The position numbers were made by a program, and so were the translations under genes. Under the pieces are notes generated by a model. The model ran no database searches. It saw only the letters and a list, made by a program, of their open reading frames with translations, and was not told where the DNA came from. A stretch of DNA of 64,000 nt, from assembly GCA_916700875.1 (NCBI GenBank), contig CAKAKS010000031.1, positions 7,704,977-7,768,976 of the forward strand, in the 5' to 3' direction. Shown in pieces: positions 54,560-64,000 of the stretch. This DNA comes from Sebastes aleutianus (lineage: Eukaryota > Chordata > Actinopteri > Perciformes > Sebastidae). Numbering within the stretch: the first letter of the stretch is position 1; the number at the start of each line of letters is the position of its first letter.

Positions 54560-55088
54560 ATGTAATTATTTCACTGTTAAAACTCCTCCATGCAGTTTTG
54601 TGTGTATAATAAGGGGGGAATTATCTAGGCTTTTCAGCAACTTTCATCTCACAGATCTCCATATCTGTTAGTAAATTTAAACCAGTGATTGTCAGTCTGG
54701 GGGCTCAGGAGATAATTAGTGGGGTCACAAGGTCATTTCTGGGTTAGAATATAAATAGTATTTATTTTGTATGTAGGCAGATAACAGGGATCAGAGTGAA
54801 ACATCTGGATATTGCTCTATAAATACAGAATCTTTTATTATTATTAGTATTATTATTATTAATGTTGTTAAAATTGTTGTTTTATTAAATATATGTTTAT
54901 TTAAATATAACCACAGATTAATTTACAAAGGGTAATATCAGTACTGCATTCTTACGTGAGTAGCCTAAATCTGACATAACACAGAAACACTTTCTACAAA
55001 AATATTATGATTACACTGAAGAACACAACTTTTTATATTTAAGTTATAATAAACGATAGCTCAGAAGTCTTTAATTCGTCAACACATA

Positions 55089-55340
55089 AGATAAGATAAG
55101 ATGAGATATTCCTTTATTAGTCCCGCAGTGGGGAAATTTGCAGTGTACAGCAGCAAAGGGGATAGTACAAAAAACAAGATGCATCAGTTAACACAGTAAA
55201 AAAAAAAGACCTAAACAAAGTGTAACAAAATATGAACCATTTAAATAGAAGGAAGTATAAAAATAGAAGCAGTATATATAGTATTGACAATAAACAGACT
55301 ATTAACAAAATTGCACAAGTGGAAAATGATATTGCACATA
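55089..55340 (-). mobile_element. LINE 3' tail fragment
   Basis: Begins AAGATAAGATAAGATGAGAT then CCTTTATTAGTCCCGCAGTG, the same LINE end type as 46908-47229 and 56265. No coding region. Confidence 0.55.
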
Positions 55341-55344
55341 ATAA

Positions 55345-55345
55345 A

Positions 55346-55384
<39 letters not shown>
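55345..55384. repeat. AAT trinucleotide microsatellite
   Basis: About thirteen AAT units, directly before the dispersed 100-bp duplicate. Confidence 0.95.
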
Positions 55385-55398
55385 CTGAAAATAAAATA

Positions 55399-55496
55399 TC
55401 TACAAAATCATAATAAAATACGAAAAGAAACACAAATTAAATACATATTCCTAATCTGCACCATGATCTAACCCTTATAAAAAAATAAGTATACTT
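55399..55496. repeat. Dispersed 100-bp duplicate, copy 2
   Basis: Near-identical to 49498-49597, including the first bases of the MITE that starts at 49574, but the MITE body is missing here. Confidence 0.85.
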
Positions 55497-55532
55497 AAAG
55501 TACCTAAACATATAATAATAAGAATAATAATA

Positions 55533-55533
55533 G

Positions 55534-55568
<35 letters not shown>

Positions 55569-55569
55569 C
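55533..55569. repeat. GTT trinucleotide microsatellite
   Basis: About twelve GTT units followed by an ATT run. Confidence 0.95.
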
Positions 55570-55683
55570 TTTTTATTATTATTATTATTATTATTACTAT
55601 TATAATTATAGTTTAGTTGTATTATTATTATTTATGATAATTATGTCTTTTTTTATACTGAAAATTTCCTGAGAAGCAGTAAA

Positions 55684-55728
55684 CTTCCGGTGACGTACGG
55701 TAGGTGTTACGTAATACGTAATACGTAC
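55684..55728 (+). promoter_or_regulatory. ess2: ess2 promoter: ETS site and tandem TACGTAA motifs
   Basis: CTTCCGG (55684-55690) and TGACGTA (55691-55697) are followed by TTACGTAATACGTAATACGT at 55707-55726, three overlapping TACGTAA units. TTACGTAA is the D-box bound by PAR-bZIP factors (TEF, DBP, E4BP4); TGACGTA resembles a CRE. The ess2 ATG is 245 bases downstream. Binding is inferred. Confidence 0.5.
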
Positions 55729-55972
55729 TGCGTTGTTTGTACGCTGGTGCTGAAGTTAGCCGACGGTAACTAATGTTTTAGCTCTCTAACTGGTTAACGT
55801 TACAGTCAGTGACGTTCACCTAGTTTTAACTGTCTAGGTATATACTATATACTTTAAATACTTAAACCGTGTTTCTCAAGTACAAACACCGCCTTCCGTT
55901 TCCGTTCAGTCGGTGTTTGTTGTTGAGGACTAGCCGTTAGCATAGCAGGCTAACAGGCTAACCTGCTCTACA

Positions 55973-58900
55973 ATGGAAGGCAGCGCCAGCGTGAGGAAAG
56001 CTCTGTCCGGGACTCTGGTCCCTATGACGGTCTCTACGGTGGCTCTCCTACAACAACAACCAGAGGAGGACGACAAGGGGAAGAAGCACAGGAAGGTCCT
56101 CGATGAAGAGGTGTACCTTGAGGTAACGTCAGCTGAATGACAGACACGTAATGACCAGTTATGAACCATCCAGACCTCTGAGGTCGTCTGGATCAGGTCT
56201 GCTTAGTGTCCCCAGAGTCACAACTCAACATGCAGAAGCAGCGTTCAGTGTTTATGCACCAAATATTTAGATAGAGAGATAGTAACTCTATTGATCCAGA
56301 GGGAAATTCAAGTTTCCAGCATCACAGTTCCATAGTGCAAAAACATGTTAGTAAAAAGGCAGTAGAAAAGTTAGTAGTGCAAAGTACAAAAACATATACC
56401 AGATATAAAAATATAAGCAGATGAAGAAAACTGAATATAGTGCAGGGTAACAGCTGTGATGCACGACTAATAAAAAAGTGAATATAGTGCAGGAGAGACT
56501 GTTAAAATTGAGTATAGTGCAGGGTAACTCCAGTAGCTTAGTCTAAAGTGCACTGTGTGCATTACTATCTGTCCTGCAGACCGTCCTCCTTTGTCTCCCC
56601 CCCCTCCCTAGATAGGTGTTGTACAGTTATTGTATATTGGTAAAATTTCCATTTTTTTAATTCTTATTTTAATCTAACGATTTTATCTATACTTTTGTTA
56701 TTATACTTCTTATTTGCACCAACAAAATCAAAGCAAATTCCTAGTGTATACCTCTTACACCTGGCAATAAACACGATTCGGATTCTGTTAGGGACGAGCG
56801 GTAGTCATCAGACAACAGAACAGCATCCATGCAAATACCAGATTGAGGGAAAGTGAGACTTAGTCTGAGAAATACATGTCAATTTTGTTCTTTGTTGTAT
56901 AATAACAAAGAACATTATCTTCCCTTTTTACGAAGTCAAATAAACCCACCTGTCATCTTCCAACAGAGTTTAGAGAAGATCATCCAGAGGGACTTCTTCC
57001 CAGATGTCACTAAACTGCAAGCGCAGAAAGACTATCTTGACGCGGAGGACACTGGTGACCTGGAGAGAATGAGAGAGATATCCATCCGATATGGATCATC
57101 TTTGACTAAATCTACACCACGGTCTACTGCACCCTGTGAGTAGTATGAAGAGTGAAAGTGTTTACATGTTGTTATACCTTAATTACAGAATGAAATATTT
57201 AGTCTGAATGCACTTTACACCATTTTCCCCCTTTGTTTCTCTTTATATGTAAGATGTGACGCCAGCAAGCTTTGAGACACCAGTGGGCCGCTCAGGGTCT
57301 CCCTCCTCCATACATGGTAATAAAGGTTTAGATGGCGGTGAGTGTCTATATTTTGATTGATTGACTGATTGATCCCAGATGGGAAATTGTGGTGTTACAG
57401 CAGCAATTTACATAGATCACAAAAAACATGCATCACTCAAACAAAAGACACAAGGTAGGTACGAAAAACACTGTATTTACAATCTCTATATAAATGGACA
57501 TACCAACTACTTTAAACTAGATAAAATAAATTTAAATAATACAATGAAATATAATTAAAGACATACATGTATCTGCTGCTTGAAGTAGAATGTGCCTTGT
57601 GCATTGCCACTCAGAAGATAAGTTTCCTCTCACGGCACAGAGGAGAGTCATTGTATATTGCTATAGCTGTGGGCAGGAATGATTTCCTGTAGCAGTCCTT
57701 GTTACAGCGGAGTTGGAGGAGCCTCCCCCTGAAAACATTCTGCTGTCTGACCAGTAAATGTTGTCCATTATGCTTAGCAGTTTATGCAACATCCTTCTCT
57801 CAACAATGAAATGTAGGGGCTCCAGGGCAGTCCCCAGCACAGAGCCAGACGTCTTAATCAGTTAAGAAGATGAAGAACATGGACTTACAAATGCTTAACA
57901 GTAATTTAACCCCATTGCTATCGATGTTGTATTTATAGAGAGCAAGGATGGTGACAAGGAAGAGAAAGAGCTGCCCTGTCTGGATCGCTTCCTTGCTAAA
58001 AATACCAGTGAGGATAATGCATCATTTGAGCAGATTATGGATCTGGCAGAAGACAAGGAGAAGCTGAGGCATTCCTGGTTATATGAAGCTGAGGCTGAAT
58101 ACAAGCAGGTATGTGTGTGCAGAGTTAAACACATGAAATGTTTGGATTACAGGTGTGCTGATCATAACATTGTTGCATGTAATAGTTTTGTAACATTAAA
58201 TTTCATAGCTTACTCCTGCAAGGAAAACAACATCTTTGATGGTTATGAGGATTGCTTGATTTTGTTTGCAGTGGCAGGTGATCACTGTCAGTTAGACGGC
58301 TATTAAAGTATTGGTACACCCCTGGACTACATTGAAAACATCTATAAACACTTCTGATATTTTTCAGCGCCATGATGAGAACCTTGCATTACCATCAGTA
58401 GAGAAAGCAGCTCTTGAATGTGTCAAAGCTGGACTTGAGACATGGGAGTACAAAGCGAAGAATGCCTTGATGTATTATCCAGAGGGTAAGAAGACCAAAC
58501 TTGGATAGAATTTCTTTCTTTTCTCTTTTTTTTGACATACATCCCTATCAAAGGCATGCAATTGATCAAATTTAGCTGTTTTTTCACATTATTATTGTTT
58601 TAATCAGGTGTTCCAGACGATGATGCTCTATTTAAGAAGCCACGGGAGGTCGTTCACAAGAACACACGCTTTGCTGGAGACCCGTTCAGCAAAGCTCTCA
58701 ACAAAAGCCAGATTCAGCAGGCTGCTGCCCTTAATGCACAGGTAAGTTTTAGGAATATGGTTTATGGAAACACTGATAGTTTTGTTTTGGCCTATATGAG
58801 CCCCATACTTTGTGAATTCAGTTGAATAAAAGTGTTAATTCAAGAGTGATGTAGCTGATGTGTCGTGTTTTATGTCCAGTTCAAACAGGGTAAAGTGGGC

Positions 58901-59724
58901 CCCGATGGGAAAGAGCTCATTCCACATGAATCCCCAACAGTGAATGGATATGGCTTTGAAAGTATGCCTTCTCCTGCACCTGGTAAGTGGGTCTTAACAT
59001 CCTCCTCAACACAGTAACAGTCTTGAGACAGATAAAAACTAATTGTGTGTGCCTTAAATGGCACATTCAGCAAATACGTACATTTGCAGTAGGTTTCTCA
59101 AAGCAGTTTCTGTCCCCTCAGGTTTAACTGACTCGCCTTTGATGACCTGGGGTGAGATCGAGAGCACCCCATTTCGTCTGGATGGATCGGACTCCCCATA
59201 TGTTGAGAGGAATCATGGTCCATCCTTTAAGGTACTGAACCTTCAGTTGTAGCCGTAACGATTTAAGTTAATTAAAGTAATCATTGATTTTTATTATTTG
59301 TAAAGTTGTAAAATGAATATATGTTGTTTTTAAAAGATTCCAGAACCAGGAAGACGAGAGAGGCTGGGTTTAAAGATGGCCAATGAAGCTGCCGCTAAAA
59401 ACCGTGCAAAGAAACAGGAGGCATTGCGAAAGGTCACGGAGAACCTTGCAAGGTAAAGACATTTTACCTTCTGCACTCTCGATTAGGGCTGTCTCGAATA
59501 TAATTTTTTGGGCTCCGGAAAATAATCTTTCAGTTAGTAGGCAGCACTGACTTGTGTCATTAAGGCAGACTGCACAATTCCTCTGCCACACACACAGAGG
59601 CTTCTCCCTGCACGTTTTTTCAAACAAAATTGTGTCATGATGAGTCCCAGAGTGCGAGTGTTTTTATACCTTGTGTCGACAGCACACACACGCCTTTGTC
59701 CGCGCTCAGCATTTCCTTTCCTCA

Positions 59725-59760
<36 letters not shown>

Positions 59761-60727
59761 AGTGTTAGACCTCAGTCATGTTGCAGGCCTTCTCCCCCTA
59801 AACGGCGGCATTTTGAGCCTGCTGTCTCGGCGCATTAAGGACCGCCCCTCTGTCAGTGCCTGGCTGCAAGCCCGTGCGTCATGCAGCCTGCGACGGCTAC
59901 CTTTTGGCCCGAGCCCCGCATGGGTTGCATTCCGACATAAGCAATGGTGACGAGGGCTCTGGCTTGGCTCGTCTCCATGAAATGACTCGCCAGACATTTT
60001 TCCGTTCTCGGCTGAGATGGAGTGTTGCAACACGTACCTTTAGGTTTAATTAAAGGCATTTATTTTTAAGGATTCTGCGATTCTACAGTATTGTTGTTTT
60101 TATTTTTATTTGTTATTGAATAAGAAGCATTTTTGGTGTGTTTTATGCGTGTTTGTAATCCCAAGAAGATTAAAAAGAAAACACACAAAGAACAGAATTC
60201 CAGAACTGATAACTGAATACCTACCAAACAAACAAATAACTGAATAGTTGAATAATAGGGTCCAGCCCTACTTTTGAATATACCTGCCTCTACAACAGTA
60301 GGTAACAACAGCTGGCTGCATCAGTCAACTCCTCTCTTTAAGTAAGCTTAAATTCTAAATTATTTTTGGCTACTTTCTTTCTTTATTAGTGCAGTTGTGA
60401 AATAATCAATACTATTAATAAACTAACTGACCACTTGAACTTTTGTGTTGCAGTCTTACGCCTAAAGGTCTGAGCCCGGCCCTCACCCCCGCCCTGCAGA
60501 GGCTCGTAAATCGGACATCCAGCAAATACACGGACAAAGCGCTACGAGCGAGTTACACCCCGTCGCCCTCCGATAGAGTCTGCAAGAGTCCCTTCGGTGG
60601 CCCGGCCACTCCCACAGGAACGCCAACACCAACCAAAGCCAAGACGCCTGGCTCTCAGGACCTCACATCACTCACAGACAATCTGCTGCAACTTCCCAAG
60701 AGACGGAAAGCCTCAGACTTTTTCTAA
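55973..60727 (+). CDS. ess2: Spliceosome-associated protein ESS2 (DGCR14)
   Basis: ESS2, called DGCR14 or Bis1 elsewhere, is a nuclear protein associated with the spliceosomal C complex. Ten exons join to 475 aa, almost the human length (476): 55973-56122, 56967-57135, 57254-57337, 57939-58108, 58368-58485, 58608-58741, 58880-58982, 59122-59231, 59337-59452 and 60454-60727. Conserved blocks, in order: VLDEEVYLESLEKIIQRDFF, LDRFLAKNTSEDNASF, NALMYYPEGVPDDDALFKKP, HKNTRFAGDPFSKAL, QGKVGPDGKELIPHESP, MTWGEIESTP, PGRRERLGLKMANEAAAKNR, SLTPKGLSPALTPALQRLV and the C-terminus LLQLPKRRKASDFF. Exon 3 has two in-frame donors 21 bases apart (57317 and 57338). The longer form matches the human protein better and was chosen. 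Introns hold LINE tails and a hAT element. It lies 1.9 kb from gsc2, the same linkage as on human 22q11. Confidence 0.97.
56265..56790. mobile_element. LINE 3' end fragments in ess2 intron 1
   Basis: 56265-56570 starts with TATTGATCCAGAGGGAAATTC, a minus-strand LINE end. 56580-56790 ends CTGGCAATAAACACGATTCG, a plus-strand LINE tail of a different type. Both are noncoding. Confidence 0.5.
57350..57870 (-). mobile_element. LINE 3' fragment in ess2 intron 3
   Basis: Starts TTGATTGATTGACTGATTGA and GATGGGAAATTGTGGTGTTAC. On the minus strand broken frames further in encode words like KSFLPTAIAIYN, typical of the very C-terminal part of fish LINE polyproteins. Frameshifted and 5' truncated. Confidence 0.6.
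59484..60270. mobile_element. hAT element in ess2 intron 9
   Basis: Starts TAGGGCTGTCTCGAATA and ends ATAGGGTCCAGCCCTA. The flanks CTCTCGAT and CTTTTGAA match at only 5 of 8 positions, so the target duplication is uncertain. It contains a GT microsatellite at 59731-59758 and no transposase. Confidence 0.65.
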
Positions 60728-60833
60728 GTAAGAGAAGCTGTTCTCTGGGGTTAGGGTTCTCTGCTGGGATTCTACAAAAACAGACATATTATAATGTGGA
60801 GAATTATGAACTGTCCAGATCCCGGTTTCTCCA

Positions 60834-60839
60834 ATTAAA
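60834..60839 (+). terminator. ess2: ess2 polyadenylation signal
   Basis: ATTAAA about 107 bases past the stop, in TCCAATTAAAGAGC. A standard AATAAA near 61453 could serve a longer form. 60840-61980 shows no further gene. Confidence 0.45.
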
Positions 60840-61980
60840 GAGCACATCTTTCAGCGGGATGTCTGGATAAAGAAATGCACAGAGGACTGAAGAATTTCTA
60901 AGGATTTATGTGTTACATTTTTGAGCAGATGGATTAATGTACATCCCTGTGAAATACAGTGTCCAAATTCTATTTAATTACTTCTCGTTAATCTTATTTT
61001 TTATATTTAGTTTTATCCCAAATACAAGGTTTCATAGATTTGTGTACAGTTGTTTCCACTCTAACAAAGGTTTGTTATCCCTACCACACAGCCACCTACC
61101 CAGCAGCACATGCTTAAATGATGTTAATATAATTATAATCCAGTAGCTGTTTCTGAGAATCACACATGCAAGAAAGATTTCAACGCACAGCATCCAATAG
61201 CTGTCACCCAGCTCTCCTTACATTCTGTCATGACATTTCAATGTTTGTCTTTGCATCATAGGAGTTACTCGAACCCAACGTCAAACTATTGTGTTAGTGT
61301 TCAAAATGGGAAAAAAAAGACACAGGGCTTCAGTTAGACAGCTCACCGATAGTCAGTGTAAATGATGTTTCATTTTGCACTATATTGGAAAAATATACAG
61401 GCAGAGTTGGGCTCAGCATCATAAATCTGTACAACCGTTTTCTTAAAATCTGTAATAAAATTTTTGACAAAAAAAGGTCTGCAAAAGAATATAAAACCGT
61501 GTATCACCAGTTGACATACTTGTTAATAGATCTGTTCTACCTCCTACTGGTGGTAGAACAGAACTGTGAATAATAACTTTATACCTCCTTTTTTTTAAGC
61601 AAGCTTCAAATGTACAGACCAAGTCACGCTGATCTGTGTTTATAATACAGCCAGAAATACTCAAACATGCTCACAGTTTGTTTTTCTTTTTAGTATTAGA
61701 AGTTACAGGGTCCCCTAAGGCCATATTTATTATCACACACACACATATACAGCTTGCACTGCAGCTTCATTTACAACTTGACCTTTTCAGGGGAGTCATG
61801 GTTCATAGGTCGGTCAGACATAATTTTTGACTCAGTTGTGGACATTATACTTGCACAAACCTGTTTTTAGTACGGTGAATGTTTAATATGCATGTTTATT
61901 GTAAGAAAGTATGTCCACATTAAGTTGGGTCCTGTCACAAAAGCAGTTAAGTTATACATAGGCATTTTGTTAAATCTGTC

Positions 61981-62356
61981 TTAAACCTGCAGTAGGCCGA
62001 ATATTTTTGGCATCATTGGGCAAAAATTCCATAATAACCTTTCAGCATATTGTAATTCAAGTGTTCTGGGAGATAACTAGACTTCTGCACCTCCTCATGG
62101 CTCTGTTTTCAGGTTTTAAAAAATCTATCCTGTGACGGGAGACTGGAAAATTACAGGTCATTTCAGAGAGAGAGCGTTCCTATTGGCTGTTCATTCAACG
62201 GCGGCAGCTGTCAATCAGTCGCTAACTCTGATCAAACGGTCAAACTAGGCAGCGCTGATCAAATATGAATCAATATTCTGTTACTGTAATGCCTATTTCT
62301 CACCTCAAATGTTTTCAGAAACACCTTGTAGTGTACTGTTTAGCTCTTCCTAACAT
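61981..62356 (-). mobile_element. TTAA-flanked MITE, rearranged copy
   Basis: Starts TTAAACCTGCAGTAGGCCGAA, the reverse complement of the right end of 37764-38397. Further in, CAGCGCTGATCAAATATGAATC and TGTAATGCCTATTTCTCACC run in the same direction as in that copy. The other end is missing. Confidence 0.6.
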
Positions 62357-62719
62357 ATAACATCACGTGGGCAGTGTATTTAAAGCCTGAAAACTGGTGT
62401 AATGACATTAGATATATTTTCCAATATGATAACAAAAAAAAGCAATAAAATTATCCCAAATACATGGACTCACTTCTTATGATAATAGCAGTCTTGGAGT
62501 TTGGCCCATGGGCTATCACACAAGGTCAAATAGGTCAGACTCCCAGGAAGAGAGAAGACCATTAAATAAAGCAAATTACATAATACGATTCTCGGTAGAA
62601 ATGCATATTCATGCAATTTTAGTACAAAGGTTTCTCGAGAATCCTTAATGAAAAAGGCAAATCGTATTTAATGACTGCTTTGAGTGAAATAATTTGAGTT
62701 GGTTTGAATAAATCTCTGT

Positions 62720-63500
62720 TTAAATGGAGTGTTTTATATGATATAAATTCACGTACATTTGTGTAACCTTGAGGTTAACTGTTGTTACATCTACGTCAAA
62801 GGACCTCCCCCCAACCCCAGGAGAATACAAAAAAAAATTCAAAAAAACAATAGCAAGAAAGGAAGAAAGATCCCAAACTAATCTAATTACATAATTACTA
62901 ACAAATAAGAATACAACAAAAGTTAAACAACAACAAGAAGTACACAAATGTGCAGAAAAACCTAACCAAACAGTGGAAAACAATCCAATAAAAACAATGA
63001 AATACATACAAAAACAGTACAGAAGAAAAGAAAATATATCTAAACATATCAAAAGATAATTAGACATCATTAATCAAATGTGATGATAATTTCCTTTTAA
63101 AATGTTCTAAGGATAACGAGCTCTTGATAACATGTATTTTGGTGTTCCATTATTTGTACACCACGATATCTGAGGGAGTACTGGCCATGTTCTGGTGAAG
63201 ATGATTAACATGTCTAGTATTATGGGAATGAATTTGAGAATTAGATTTAAAGTAGTTGCTAAGCGATGATGGTAAAGAAGAAGGCAGAACATATATTTAT
63301 ATATAAACACGCATATCTGATGAATATTTATGTCATAAACTGAAAGAAAGTTCAGTTTCCTGAACAGTGGAGCAGAAGCCTCCTTAGAGTTTGACAAAAT
63401 TGCAAATCGTTTTTGCAACAAATAACGTTTATGAAGATTGGAGGGGTATGTATTTGCCCAAACAATATTACCATAAATCAGATAGGGATAAATCATGGAA
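62720..63500 (-). pseudogene. LINE reverse-transcriptase ORF remnant, C-terminal part
   Basis: On the minus strand 63107-63496 encodes YPYLIYGNIVWANTYPSNLH, LLQKRFAILSNSKEASAPLF and RKLNFLSVYDIN, characteristic of the end of non-LTR retrotransposon polyproteins in fish. The frame is shifted more than once before the terminal FKRKLSSHLIND near 63068-63100. 62720-63067 is the 3' UTR-like part. 5' truncated beside an AAT microsatellite at 63510-63540. Confidence 0.75.
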
Positions 63501-63829
63501 TAATATACATTTTTAAATAATAATAATAATAATAATAAATTAATAAATAAAAATAAAAATAAATTAAATAAGATAAATAATAAAGGTTAATATATTGTAC
63601 GACGCTGGTTTTTATGAATTGGCACTACTAAGTGGGGTTACTTGGTCTTTTTTCTAATTGTATAATATAATTTAGTAGAGTTTGTAATATATCTTGTTCA
63701 TGTAACACCCTCTTGTTTGCCAGCAGCTCCCATCGTGCTGCTTGATAAACTGCGCCAGTAGATATTATTCATATCATAATAATCTCAGCGGGTTCCCACC
63801 AACACACCCTGGTTCTGGTGTGTCACCGC

Positions 63830-64000
63830 GGGTATAACGTGTTAAACTCCGCCCCGGCAGTGGGCAGCTCCTCCAGCTGATAGCAGCCTCTCCAGCTGAG
63901 AGCAGCTCCTCTGTGAGGGTTGAATGTTTGGGATTGTTGTGATGGGAGGCGACGGCCATCTTGGATAAGCTCCACTAACACCGAGCGAGCAGCAACCGGA
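63830..64000 (+). promoter_or_regulatory. Promoter-like GC-rich edge of a following gene
   Basis: GC content rises, with a CCGCCCC box near 63850, and GGCGACGGCCATCTTGG near 63946-63962 resembles a YY1 site, which is often found at or just after start sites. CCAGCTGA/G repeats with GCAGC lie before it. No coding region can be named inside the window. Confidence 0.4.

Noticed and set aside
59484..60270. Extra ess2 exon in intron 9
   Set aside because: The open frames there lie in a hAT element, and exons 9 and 10 already join in phase to give the conserved protein.

Overview
The window is nuclear DNA of a ray-finned fish, most likely a percomorph teleost. Genes have vertebrate exon-intron structure with GT-AG splice sites. 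Their products match vertebrate families over nearly full length. Introns and spacers are packed with fish-type repeats: hAT elements with 8-bp target duplications, TTAA-flanked MITEs, a Tc1 element, LINE tails and microsatellites. No prokaryotic features, CRISPR arrays or tRNA genes were seen.

Eight protein-coding genes can be assembled. In order they are: coro1c (+, coding 5467-14261); selplg, the PSGL-1 gene (+, 18740-20272, one coding exon); tmem119 (+, 24104-24955, one coding exon); iscu (-, 26882-29803, five exons); a chemerin-receptor-like GPCR, cmklr1 (+, 36008-37027); rnf185 (+, 40167-42600, six coding exons including a 19-nt microexon); an unnamed MADF-BESS gene (-, 44554-48480); gsc2 (+, 53134-54104, three coding exons); and ess2/dgcr14 (+, 55973-60727, ten exons). 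That makes nine models, eight of recognised orthology plus the MADF-BESS gene. Exon phases close without frameshift in every multi-exon model.

The genes are not one pathway; they are a conserved neighbourhood. The block coro1c-selplg-tmem119-iscu-cmklr1 keeps the order I recall from human 12q23-q24, while rnf185 and the gsc2-ess2 pair belong to human 22q. The window therefore spans a junction between human chromosome 12 and 22 material. Several genes serve leukocytes or microglia (coro1c actin dynamics, selplg adhesion, tmem119 microglial marker, cmklr1 chemotaxis), but co-regulation is only speculation. iscu is a mitochondrial Fe-S scaffold, rnf185 an ER ubiquitin ligase, gsc2 a K50 homeodomain repressor and ess2 a spliceosome-associated protein.

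Region by region: 1-5466 is the 5' flank or first intron of coro1c, with LINE-like repeats, two perfect palindromes and nested hAT elements. 14262-18731 holds the coro1c 3' UTR, repeats, the selplg noncoding exon and a mosaic of local duplications. 20273-24103 holds the selplg 3' end and tmem119 5' region. 24956-26420 is a nested transposon. 29804-35700, between iscu and cmklr1, is a transposon cluster (Tc1, hairpin repeat, LTR remnant, MITE). 37028-39740 is two MITEs ending at the rnf185 promoter. 48481-53016 is a CpG-rich promoter followed by a 163-bp minisatellite and AT-rich repeats. 60728-64000 holds the ess2 3' end, a MITE, a LINE remnant and, at the right edge, a promoter-like GC-rich stretch.
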